Shown piece by piece: positions 1 to 9,000 of a stretch of 26,905 nucleotides of DNA; positions within the stretch are counted from its first letter, which is position 1; the number at the start of each line of letters is the position of its first letter. Under the pieces are notes generated by a model that did not search any database, was not told the origin of the DNA, and worked only from the letters and a program-made list of their open reading frames with translations. This stretch comes from a virus: the IMG/VR virus record IMGVR_UViG_3300006737_000155, positions 1 through 26,905 of that record, one strand, 5' to 3'. The translations under genes and the position numbers were made by a program.

Positions 1-2393
1 AGCCAAACACGACCACCATTGATGTAAGTCAGACGTGAACCAGCATCACCTACACCGCCAATTTCAATGGCTTGGTTGGCAGGTTCTGGGATGCCGCCAA
101 AATCTGGGTGAGCCCGGTAGTCCGTCCCGCTACCAACGAACTCCATGACATGCCCACCAGTACTAATGTACGACTGGAGGTAGAACTTACAAGTGTTGCC
201 CGCGACACCAGCGACTTTTAATCCACCGTTTTCAAATGCGTCAGGGTCACCAACCGTATCCGCGAGAGGCGAAAAAATATTTACCTCATAACCAGTAGCT
301 GTTTTAGTAGAACCAAGAATTGGATACAGGACACTATCGCCGTTCGCATCAACAATCTCAACCACCATGTGATCTAGTGGTGTCATCTGACGTGGGGGTT
401 CCCACTGTGTTCCCTTGGTAAAGCTGACAAGATCAATAAATTGAACACCTGCGGCTACATCATCTTTCAATGCAGCAGTAAAGATAGGTGAATCTGATTT
501 ACCATCAGCAATCAGTCCGTATTGACCAAAGTCAGAAGTACAGTTACTGAGGTTTAGCTGGCCACCATTAAGTGACTTCGCATGATACCAACAGAATGTG
601 CCAAAAAATGATACTAACTGCGCGTATCCGTTGTTTAGACAAGTCACGCCGGGCCCACCGAGCGAGATCTGCGTGAAACTATCTACAACAAATGAACGTA
701 GAGGAGATGAAACATCAACTCTTTCTCCATCTACAAGGATGCCGCCGCCTGCTGGTCCTGATGTTGTATCACCACCTTCACCTGCTAAGAAGTTAGGGTC
801 AAAGTTGGCGTTATCAGTTTGAAGGTCAGAGAAGTGGGTACAGTTCTGGATATAAGGAGACTTAGTAATAAAGGCACCTTGCCTGTGAGCTGCTACCCAA
901 CCTTGTTGTGGAGGTAATCCATAGGTTGGGTCAGGGTCAATGCCACCATTGCCACGAGTCCCAAGACTCTTCAATCCAGCAAAGGTGAATCCAGTGAGAT
1001 AAGAGCCGCTGTCCAGCTCAAACATGATCTCCAGTTCACCAGGATAAATATCTATTCCTTGTTGTTGTCCAGCTACAGCTTCACCAGTGATGTCAGGATG
1101 AATATAGGTATTACGCAAAGAACTACCAATAATGGCAAGGTTCTTAGCTTGAACTTGAATCGGGAACTTCTCAGCGTAGACGCCAGGAGCACAACGGATT
1201 GTATAGGCATCACCTAGACGCGCATCTTTAGGAGTAACGACTCCACCTGATACATATGTGTGTGCCTTCTCAGTTGGCCCTGCATAAACTCTGAATGTTG
1301 TAGGGCCTGTTACCGAGGAAATTCTGAACTGTTTACTTACACCAGGAAACGAAGCCTGCCCATCAGTACAACTCCAAACCATTGGAGATAATGTAACTGT
1401 AGTGCCACTGATTAAATTGTGATTAGCAGCTGTTGTGATATTAACGAAGCCACTAACGTTATCGTAAGCAGCCGTACTTACGGTTGACACTGTTCCTGGA
1501 GTCGCTGTATTAGCAACCTCTACCGCACGTTTAATAGTACGGAATGCTTCATCAGGTCTCCGTCCAGGGTTAGTGTCTTCACCTTGTGGATCTACATACA
1601 GAACGCTTTGTGGTGTAAATGGATTAGGTACTACCTCACCGGCTGCAATTGTCTGCCAAGTAGCACCATCGTAAATAGCAAAGTTTTGAAACTCCTTCCC
1701 CAGGTTGGTTACATATCTCTGATACCAAAGTTTTCCTCGCTCCCAGGCTTCATTGGGATCCGGTGGAGTGTCCTGATAAAGATTTTCAAAATACCGCTTA
1801 GACGCTCCTGCTGTCGGTATTGCACCATCAACCCACCTAGAGCTAGCAGCTCCATTCCTCATCTCACTCTCGGTGATTGGGCTCTTATTTATCCATTGCT
1901 GGGTAGTCGCATCAAACGTCAGTTGGTCCCAGTCAACAGGGCTTGTGATCGTGACATCACCCAGATTGTCCAGGTTCACAAAATCACCAGGGCCAGACCC
2001 GCCGCCAGTAATTTCCCCAAGCCAATCGGTCAACTCTTGATCGATATAAAGGCTTTGCTCTTCGCTGGTATTTAAGTCCTCCGCAATGATGTAGCTGCCA
2101 TCCTTCCATTGCACAGCTTGCTCATTGACAGGGGTGCGCCGCTGAACCTTGAGTTGCTGGTCTGTCGTTGGCGCAGTCCCTACCGTTATCAGCTGGTCGT
2201 TGTCCCAAATAAATTCATCGCCTGTTGGCGTCCCCGTTTGGATGACAGTTAGTTCTGTTTGGCTGCCGTCAACTGTCTCAATCCGGTAAACAACAACAGT
2301 GTCCCGATCCAGAAAATCAAACGTGACCGGAAACGCGACCTGTGAGCCGGTCCCCGGATACACGTCAGCTGAATAAAACGAAACGACTGGCAT
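1..2393 (-). CDS. Tail fibre protein, T7 gp17-like N-terminus with beta-helix body (partial, C-terminus outside window)
   Basis: The reading frame opens with ATG at 2393 and runs without a stop to the left edge, giving at least 797 codons. Residues 1 to about 125 have the pattern of the T7 tail-fibre N-terminal domain that anchors the fibre to the tail: VYPGTGSQVAF near residue 11, KVQRRTP near 82 and an EDLNTSEEQSLYIDQE stretch near 105-120. A Gly-rich hinge (GGGSGPGD) follows. From about 264 the motif VLYVDPQGEDTNPG and then DEAFRTIKRAVEVA introduces a body rich in G, N, T and S with short repeating strands (IRCAPGVY..., QAKNLAIIGSSL), as in parallel beta-helix fibres of cyanophages. It presumably recognises the host surface. 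It follows the core genes as gp17 does in T7. An 81-bp gap with a direct repeat separates it from the previous gene, so it may have its own expression signal. The family call is firm; the receptor is unknown. Confidence 0.85.
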   Translation of the reverse strand, partial: MPVVSFYSADVYPGTGSQVAFPVTFDFLDRDTVVVYRIETVDGSQTELTVIQTGTPTGDEFIWDNDQLITVGTAPTTDQQLKVQRRTPVNEQAVQWKDGSYIIAEDLNTSEEQSLYIDQELTDWLGEITGGGSGPGDFVNLDNLGDVTITSPVDWDQLTFDATTQQWINKSPITESEMRNGAASSRWVDGAIPTAGASKRYFENLYQDTPPDPNEAWERGKLWYQRYVTNLGKEFQNFAIYDGATWQTIAAGEVVPNPFTPQSVLYVDPQGEDTNPGRRPDEAFRTIKRAVEVANTATPGTVSTVSTAAYDNVSGFVNITTAANHNLISGTTVTLSPMVWSCTDGQASFPGVSKQFRISSVTGPTTFRVYAGPTEKAHTYVSGGVVTPKDARLGDAYTIRCAPGVYAEKFPIQVQAKNLAIIGSSLRNTYIHPDITGEAVAGQQQGIDIYPGELEIMFELDSGSYLTGFTFAGLKSLGTRGNGGIDPDPTYGLPPQQGWVAAHRQGAFITKSPYIQNCTHFSDLQTDNANFDPNFLAGEGGDTTSGPAGGGILVDGERVDVSSPLRSFVVDSFTQISLGGPGVTCLNNGYAQLVSFFGTFCWYHAKSLNGGQLNLSNCTSDFGQYGLIADGKSDSPIFTAALKDDVAAGVQFIDLVSFTKGTQWEPPRQMTPLDHMVVEIVDANGDSVLYPILGSTKTATGYEVNIFSPLADTVGDPDAFENGGLKVAGVAGNTCKFYLQSYISTGGHVMEFVGSGTDYRAHPDFGGIPEPANQAIEIGGVGDAGSRLTYINGGRVW

Positions 2394-2405
2394 CTGTTCT
2401 GCGGG

Positions 2406-2479
2406 GCAGTAGCTCTATTGTGCCTGTTCTAGGACGTTTGCAAACGCATTCGCTCTAGCCTCTGCGCAGTAGCTCTATT
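2406..2479. repeat. 14-bp direct repeat around the end of the 1180-aa core gene and the tail-fibre leader
   Basis: The sequence GCAGTAGCTCTATT (+ strand) occurs at 2406-2419 and again at 2466-2479, exactly 60 bp apart. The right copy contains the stop codon of the 1180-aa gene; the left copy lies in the tail-fibre leader, 13 bp upstream of its start codon. Between them is a perfect 12-bp palindrome, CGTTTGCAAACG, at 2435-2446. No hairpin with a T tract is present, so it is not an obvious terminator. Confidence 0.7.
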
Positions 2480-5400
2480 CTGCCCTTTGTATTGCTGAGG
2501 ACATAGCCTCAATCCGAGCCGCCGCCGCGCTCGCTCTTGGAGCGCCACCGATCTGATCCATCTGCGCTTGAGCCTGCTTGGCTCTAAGGATCTTCAGGCG
2601 TTCCTGCCACTGTTCAACTGATGGCGACGGGTTCTGTTCATTCTCAAACTTCGATTTGGTCATATGGCTGTAGTAACCCTTCACCGCCTCGACCATGATC
2701 ACTGCCGCTTGCTTGCGCCGTTCCTCTGCTGGCACGTTTTCATTACTCTGAAGCTCAGGATCATTCTCAATTGCCAAGAACATTGGGTCATTGGTCAATG
2801 ACTTCATTGCTTCAAGCACTGTCTTCCCTTCCGTGTGCTTGCCCAGGAACAAGGACATATCAAGGTTGAAATTCTTTGAGTCTTTCTTAACTGTGATACC
2901 TTCCACGGTTCGGAAGTTAATGCTGCCGGGAAGTTTGACCGTCCAAGTAGTGCTAACGCCAGAATTCTTCAGAGCCACGACAGGATCTGTTGTGCCTTTG
3001 ATAGATCCGAGCGTGTCGTTGAACTCCTTTTGAAGATCGTCGCTCATTGGAATGTCATCCAACCTTCGGGTGATGAGCTCGTCTGGAGGTGACAGCGCAC
3101 CTAATTGACGAAGCACTTTGTAGACACGTTCTTTCGGGTACAGCTTTGGAGAGAACCTGTTTTCCCAGTGATCCATGAAGTTTGCACCCCATTGCAGACG
3201 GATCGGACTGCCCAGCCAATCCTTGTCTTTATATGCCCCACCGGCAACTCCAGCCAAACCGCTGAAGTTATATGCCCAGTAGCGAAGTTCGGACTCAAGC
3301 TTTTCTGTCTCCTCTCGGGGGAATAACAGCTCGTCTTTATGAGTCCATGGAGCATCACGATAAAGATCTGACTGCTGCGAATTAGAGAACCGTTCAAGCG
3401 AACGCATTGGTCCCGCTCCTGGCACTTGACCCGCAGCCATGTAACCAACAAGAGAGCCAACTTTTTGGTCTGCGTTTTGCTGATTGCCAAAAACAATGTC
3501 AAACAATTGCTGCACTTGGCCCAATGCTGATGCCCTTTCAAGGTGCCCAGCGATTGCACCCAGCGCCGCATTAACCATTTTGTTTTGGTCAAACTGGCTG
3601 GCTCCTGCATAGGCCACGTTGTGAGCCATGTCCTCCATCAAGAACATGGTGTTGAAGATTGGGAACCCCCCAGGCAATGGAATACCCATGATTGAATTTG
3701 GAACCTTGCCTTGAGCGTCCAGCTCCATCCTCCATTGACGCTTGGCTTCAGGATCTGTAGGCCCATTGCCAATGATTGTTCTGCTGGCAGATAGCGTTCC
3801 CCATATCCCAAAGATCACGCCGGACATTGCCATGTTGGCTTTCATCCGACGGATCTTCACCTTGTCGCCATCCTTCATCGCTAATGCCAAACGGCCTGCT
3901 GCTACTGGTGGGAGCATTGTCATGTCCAAGCCAGTGCCGTTAAACGGTGCCTGAAAGTAAGGAAACGCCAGATCAACCCTTGGGTCTTGACGCATCTTCT
4001 GACCAGCGTCGTAGGCCAATTTCCCGAGCCCATCTTCTGGTGGCTTGGTGAATCGCATCTCAGAAGAGAAGTCACTAGCCGCTGCAATGTATGCGTTGGC
4101 ATTAGGGACTGGTGCGCTATACGTCTCACGAACTCTTTGCTCAACAATCATGTCCGCAATCGCCTGATCGCTCATCAGCTCAGGGGAAATTCCTTGATTA
4201 CGACGGAACGCAATGATCTGCTTTTCTGTTGGCTGCTTGGAATAGAACGACTCATCAAACTGTTTATTAACCCACTCATCCATTGCACGTTGCGCTTCCT
4301 CTGGAGACCGGCCTGCCTCGAAGTTCAGCTGCTCGCCCTGGAGCCGAGCTCGCATCTCAATGTCATGCCGCAGCTTGTAATTAAAGAAAGCCCAGCCAGC
4401 AGCATTATCAACAGAAGCCAATGACCTAAAGCCAGGTTGCAAGAACCACTGGCTGCCTGTCGCGTTATACATCCATAGCCTTACCGATGCGTGCATCCAG
4501 CGACGATGCCGATCAGGGTTTACCCAGCTCAGCGTCTTTGTCGCTGGATCTTGGAAGAAACCTTTGCGGGTACCGCCCCTTCTGGCATCCTCAAGCTCAG
4601 CAAGCATTTCATCAATTCGCTTCTCGTACTTGCCATAGGTTTCGACATTTTGCGTGTACATGTACTTGCCTTCTCTAAAGGCATCGAGAAAGACTTCTTT
4701 CCCTGAATCACGCATTGCACGAAACGCTGCGCCGTAACCCTCCCAATTGGCTTGCCACGCCACACGAGATGATTCCATCAGCTCAGTGCCATACGCCAGG
4801 ATTGGATTGGCATTAGTCGCTCTTCGTGCCTTCAACGAGTCTTGAATGATTTGAACATCTTCCAAGTAGGTTCTGGCAGGCCCAAGTATTGCCATCGCTG
4901 AGTTGGAACCGACATTCAAGAATTGGGTTCTTTCGTTCGTCAGCTGCTGGTCTTTGGCCATTGCATTGCCCAGCCTGAACCTGTTGTATTTGTATTGCTT
5001 TGGGTCGTACTTCTGCCCTAGTTCTGCTCCGCGAACAAGAATATCTGTCAGCTCAATTGTTAGCTGCTCCATTGCAGCATTTGGATCTGTGGAATTTTTG
5101 TCCGCAGAATCCAAGACTCTTGCAAACGACATCTCCTCAGATAAGTCGTTAAAAGTAAGATCCACCGCTTCCTGCATCTCAGCGACTCGATCAAGATCTG
5201 TCCCTTTGACGGAGGCATCCACATCTGCGAGTGCTTCTTGAATTTCAGGGTCAAGATCACCGAAAGCTTTTAGTGGACCCTCGAACCCTTTGCCTTGCAA
5301 CGCTTGGCCGAGGTATCCCCATTGGCTTCTGATCAAGTTGTAATGCCGAGTGGCCAGCATTGCCAGCTTGAAATTATTGAAGCCTTTGAGCTTCATCTCT

Positions 5401-6017
5401 GGTGGCACCACCTTCCCAGGGTTGGCAGCCATCCAATCCTTAATGCTCGTCGCTTGCGCCACATAAGCAGCATTTGCGGTGTCGTTAGCAAAGCGAACTG
5501 TCATCACCTGATCAAGCATTCCTGCCAGCCCTGGCGTTGGATCAGAGATAACTTTCAGCCAGCTGCGAATGTCCCCACGGCCAGTCAAATCTTGCAGCGT
5601 TTCTGCCCTGGCTCTTGGTGTAGAGAGTTTTGATTGCTTAAAGCCGGGGATGGCCTCAGCAGTTCCTTTCATTGCTGCGCCCATAACCCCCGTGTATTCA
5701 CGAACAAGCTCTTCCGGCTTGTCTCTTGCGATCTGGGTGTAGTTAAAAGGCTGACCCTCCCCGATGTTGACCCCAGGGGGCCTCCCACCTTTGCCCTGTT
5801 TTCTCAGCTCTGCTTGCCTTGCGCCTTCCGCCGCCTTTGCATTGACCTCTGGGTCAGACAGGTTATCTATCGCTGCATCTTGCGCCTTCCTGAACTCATC
5901 ATCTGAAGGGATGCGATTGAGCTGGATGTTGGACATCCGCGCCAACTCTTCGTCGTTGGCTTGCTTCTCAAGGTCAAGCGCAAGTTTGCGTTGAAATAGC
6001 TCGTCGCAACTAGCCAT
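2475..6017 (-). CDS. Giant internal virion (ejection) protein, counterpart of the gp16 C-terminal part
   Basis: 1180 aa, starting at ATG 6017 two bases after the stop of the 1540-aa gene (TGA-TC-ATG). It is mostly helical, charged sequence. A central-to-C-terminal region, FPYFQAPFNGTGLD followed by RMKANMAMSGVIFGIWGTLSAS, resembles the conserved membrane-associating segment of large T7 gp16-type core proteins. There is a predicted hydrophobic patch there and another around GLAGVAGGAY. No lytic transglycosylase motif is evident. In T7 the gp14/gp15/gp16 core is ejected into the cell to form a DNA-translocating channel, and position and size suggest the same job here. T7 has one 1318-aa gp16; here two consecutive large genes (1540 and 1180 aa) occupy its place. 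The internal-core role is an inference from gene order plus the conserved segment; a specific catalytic function is not supported. Confidence 0.7.
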   Translation of the reverse strand: MASCDELFQRKLALDLEKQANDEELARMSNIQLNRIPSDDEFRKAQDAAIDNLSDPEVNAKAAEGARQAELRKQGKGGRPPGVNIGEGQPFNYTQIARDKPEELVREYTGVMGAAMKGTAEAIPGFKQSKLSTPRARAETLQDLTGRGDIRSWLKVISDPTPGLAGMLDQVMTVRFANDTANAAYVAQATSIKDWMAANPGKVVPPEMKLKGFNNFKLAMLATRHYNLIRSQWGYLGQALQGKGFEGPLKAFGDLDPEIQEALADVDASVKGTDLDRVAEMQEAVDLTFNDLSEEMSFARVLDSADKNSTDPNAAMEQLTIELTDILVRGAELGQKYDPKQYKYNRFRLGNAMAKDQQLTNERTQFLNVGSNSAMAILGPARTYLEDVQIIQDSLKARRATNANPILAYGTELMESSRVAWQANWEGYGAAFRAMRDSGKEVFLDAFREGKYMYTQNVETYGKYEKRIDEMLAELEDARRGGTRKGFFQDPATKTLSWVNPDRHRRWMHASVRLWMYNATGSQWFLQPGFRSLASVDNAAGWAFFNYKLRHDIEMRARLQGEQLNFEAGRSPEEAQRAMDEWVNKQFDESFYSKQPTEKQIIAFRRNQGISPELMSDQAIADMIVEQRVRETYSAPVPNANAYIAAASDFSSEMRFTKPPEDGLGKLAYDAGQKMRQDPRVDLAFPYFQAPFNGTGLDMTMLPPVAAGRLALAMKDGDKVKIRRMKANMAMSGVIFGIWGTLSASRTIIGNGPTDPEAKRQWRMELDAQGKVPNSIMGIPLPGGFPIFNTMFLMEDMAHNVAYAGASQFDQNKMVNAALGAIAGHLERASALGQVQQLFDIVFGNQQNADQKVGSLVGYMAAGQVPGAGPMRSLERFSNSQQSDLYRDAPWTHKDELLFPREETEKLESELRYWAYNFSGLAGVAGGAYKDKDWLGSPIRLQWGANFMDHWENRFSPKLYPKERVYKVLRQLGALSPPDELITRRLDDIPMSDDLQKEFNDTLGSIKGTTDPVVALKNSGVSTTWTVKLPGSINFRTVEGITVKKDSKNFNLDMSLFLGKHTEGKTVLEAMKSLTNDPMFLAIENDPELQSNENVPAEERRKQAAVIMVEAVKGYYSHMTKSKFENEQNPSPSVEQWQERLKILRAKQAQAQMDQIGGAPRASAAAARIEAMSSAIQRAE

Positions 6018-6019
6018 GA

Positions 6020-9000
6020 TCAGCAGCCCTCCATGTTTAACTCGTCTGCCAGTTTGTCAGTGAGTACATCAAAGTCTGCCTGCTTTTGCTTCAGGTAGCT
6101 GTGGACTCGATCTGTCAGCTCAGGGAGCATTGCATCCATATTGGAATCAATACGGCCCTTTAGAGCTTCCAGCTGCTCTGGCCTCAGCTTGGCGATGGCT
6201 TGATTGCCCTTGTCAGCGATCTTGCCTTCTGCTGCTAGCTCAAAGACATCTACATAGGAGGGGTCTTTCCCGACCGCGAGCTTCCATTTACGTCGCAGAG
6301 TGTTGACGAACTTCTTGATCTTCTCAAAAGCAGCCTGGACACCGCCTGCTTTCATTCTGACCTTGCGGTTGTTGTACCAAGTGGCAAACGCTTCAGCTTG
6401 AAGCTCCTTGATGTTCATCCCTTTTTGATAATTCCCGAACCTGTCGCTTTTAACCAGCGCAGTCATTTCAGCAATTGCTTCCTCAGTTCCCATTGCTTCC
6501 ATCATTGAGACGGATTTAGAGCCAACGCCACCTTTAACGCTCATCTTTTCCAACCAATCCTGAACGGCATGAAATGCCTCGTGATAAGCAGTTCTCTGAA
6601 ACGGATAGCCAGCATCATTAGTCAACGCCTTGCTCGCCAGTCGCGTGTCAAGGCTTGGACCCATCGCCAGGTAAATCATGCTTCGGTGAATGCTTGGGTA
6701 GTCCCGTGGAACAAAGACGCCTGAAGTCTCTCCATCAACAACATCCATCAATGGATCGCCTGGGTTCTCTCTGGCAAACCGCGCAGCATTTGGATCCCAC
6801 TGCTCAAGCGCCTTGTTTGCATCTGCATCACCAAACAGCTTGCGAGTATCAACCTTGTCGAGGTATTGAATCCGCAGCGGATCTAGGCCGGAAATGCGAG
6901 CTGCATCTTTCAGCCCAGCAACCATTTCACGACCAAGCCCTTCGCTCACCCGTGTCATGCCTGCGATGGTGCTTGGCAGCTTGAGCCCAAGATCCAGCAG
7001 CGCAGCTTCCTGCGCGAACTTCCTGCGTTCAGCAGCCCCCTCGTAACGCTTGCGGAATTTGCCTTCGTCGTATTCACCAGACCGGCTGAGTTGTGGGCCA
7101 GTCCGTGACAGCCGTGGCGACGACGTTGACGCCAACGCTGACTTCGGCACCTGAATTGTGAACTCCTCCTGTGGAGCACGACGGCTGCCGGTGACTTCCT
7201 TAACGCCGTCTTGGATCTGAGCCTTGACCTCATCTCCAAGCGCCCTGATCTCATCAACGTCGTAGCCCTGCTCCTCCAGAGCAGCGATCATTCGGTCCTC
7301 ACCCTTGGACTTCTTCGCCTTGTTTCTGATCATGTAAGCCGCACGATCAAGATCGCTCTCGAACTGCAACTTGGCCCTGCCAAATCGTGGAGCTGATTTC
7401 GACAGGTCTTTGGGGATTACGAACTCAGCCGCAGGCAATGCTGGCGGCTGCATCGTGTCGGATAGCTCGCGAAGCCCAGCAGCCTGATCATCAATATGCT
7501 GGCCAATCTTTCTGGCCATTTGCCTGTCCAGTTCATTGCTTTCAGCAATGGCCGCTTTCATCTGCTCCGCTAAAGACTCCCCCTGCCGATCCATGATTCC
7601 GTCAACAGTTCGAGTGAACTTGCCAATCGATTGACCCAGGTCGTTTAGATCGCCACGCATCTGATCTGCCAACGACCTTCTTCGGGGCTTCTCAGCTTCC
7701 GCCAAACCATCCAGCATCCCGGCACCTTTCTTCTCCTCAAAAGTCATCTCGCTATAACCAATCGCCTTGCGTTCTGCTTCAAGTCGATCTGCATCAACTG
7801 CATCGTCGATGGCAGCCCACTCCTCACCTAGGCGAGCTTCGTTGTCGAGACCTTCCAGCAACGCAACATCAGCACGTTTGCCGTCAGTCGCAACCTTCCC
7901 CGGATCTGGAGTCTCAATTAGAGGGGTTGTTGATGGTCGTAATTCACCCTTCTTCGCTCCAGTCGCAAGAATCTTTTTGATCTGAGCTTTGCGTGGCAAC
8001 ACCTCGACCGTCTCCTCAGGAGCTTCGGCCTTGGCCTCTGGATCAATTGCTTTCTCTGGAGCAGGACTCTTCTCCGCTGCCTCGATCAACTGACGACGAA
8101 TGCGATCAGCAACAGCCTTGACCTTGGCTCCATTCTCAATCTCCAACGCGCCTTCGTTCAGCAGCTGGCTGGTGGGAGTATCCATGTACTTGCTGGCCTT
8201 GAACTCGTTCACCAACGCTTCGGTGTCATCTGCAAGCGACTTGGTTCCCGCTTTATTGATTTGGCTGCCAGCCCCCTCCAAGGTGTCAACATTTTTGGCT
8301 GCACTTGTTGCAGCTTTCTTCACCTGACGCAAGCCCTTTTCAATTGCGGCGGCAAGCTGACCCTTTTGAACCATCAGGTTCAGCATGTCGGTGTTCCCGA
8401 ATAGGTCCACCTGATCGCCTTGGACTGTTGGAGAAAACTTGGCCTGCTGGATTACTTCATCGAAGGTGGTATCTGTTAGATCACGCGATTGCAGCGCCTT
8501 ATATGCCTGCTGCATTCCGGTCTCGTCGAGACCGCTACCGCCTAGCGCCAGGGCCTTGCCTTTACTGACGATGCCATCAACTGCATCTTGGAAGATGTTG
8601 TCTGGCAGCTTGGACAACGCCATGCCTTCAACGGCCAGCCCTGACTTCAGTGGCATCCCGTCCGCTGTGAGTTGGGCTAGATCCGTAATGCCCGAATCGC
8701 GCATGTACTTGGCGGCATCAAAAGCGGTCCCCTTGTCATCCGCAATGTTGGCGATTGCTCCTTTAGCGCGAGCCAATTCAGCTGTTGGAGCATTGATGTA
8801 CTTGACTGGCAGGGAAGGAATGCGCAACTTGTCTGCCTTGGCCAAGCGGTTGTGGCCATTGACGACATAGGTCAGGCCATCCATTGGGTCCGTCCAGACC
8901 TGAACGATTCCTTCCATGTCCTCATTCCATACCTCAACGCCATCAAGCGAGTTGCCTTTCTGTTGGCCCTGGTCGTCAACGCCTTGCTTGAACTGGAATC

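Noticed and set aside
1584-2075. 163-codon plus-strand open frame
   Set aside because: Antisense to the tail fibre, Cys/Ile/Arg-rich, without a ribosome binding site; the minus frame is clearly coding.
3101-3610. 169-codon minus-strand open frame in another phase within the 1180-aa gene
   Set aside because: Completely inside a long coding frame; composition typical of an out-of-phase reading.
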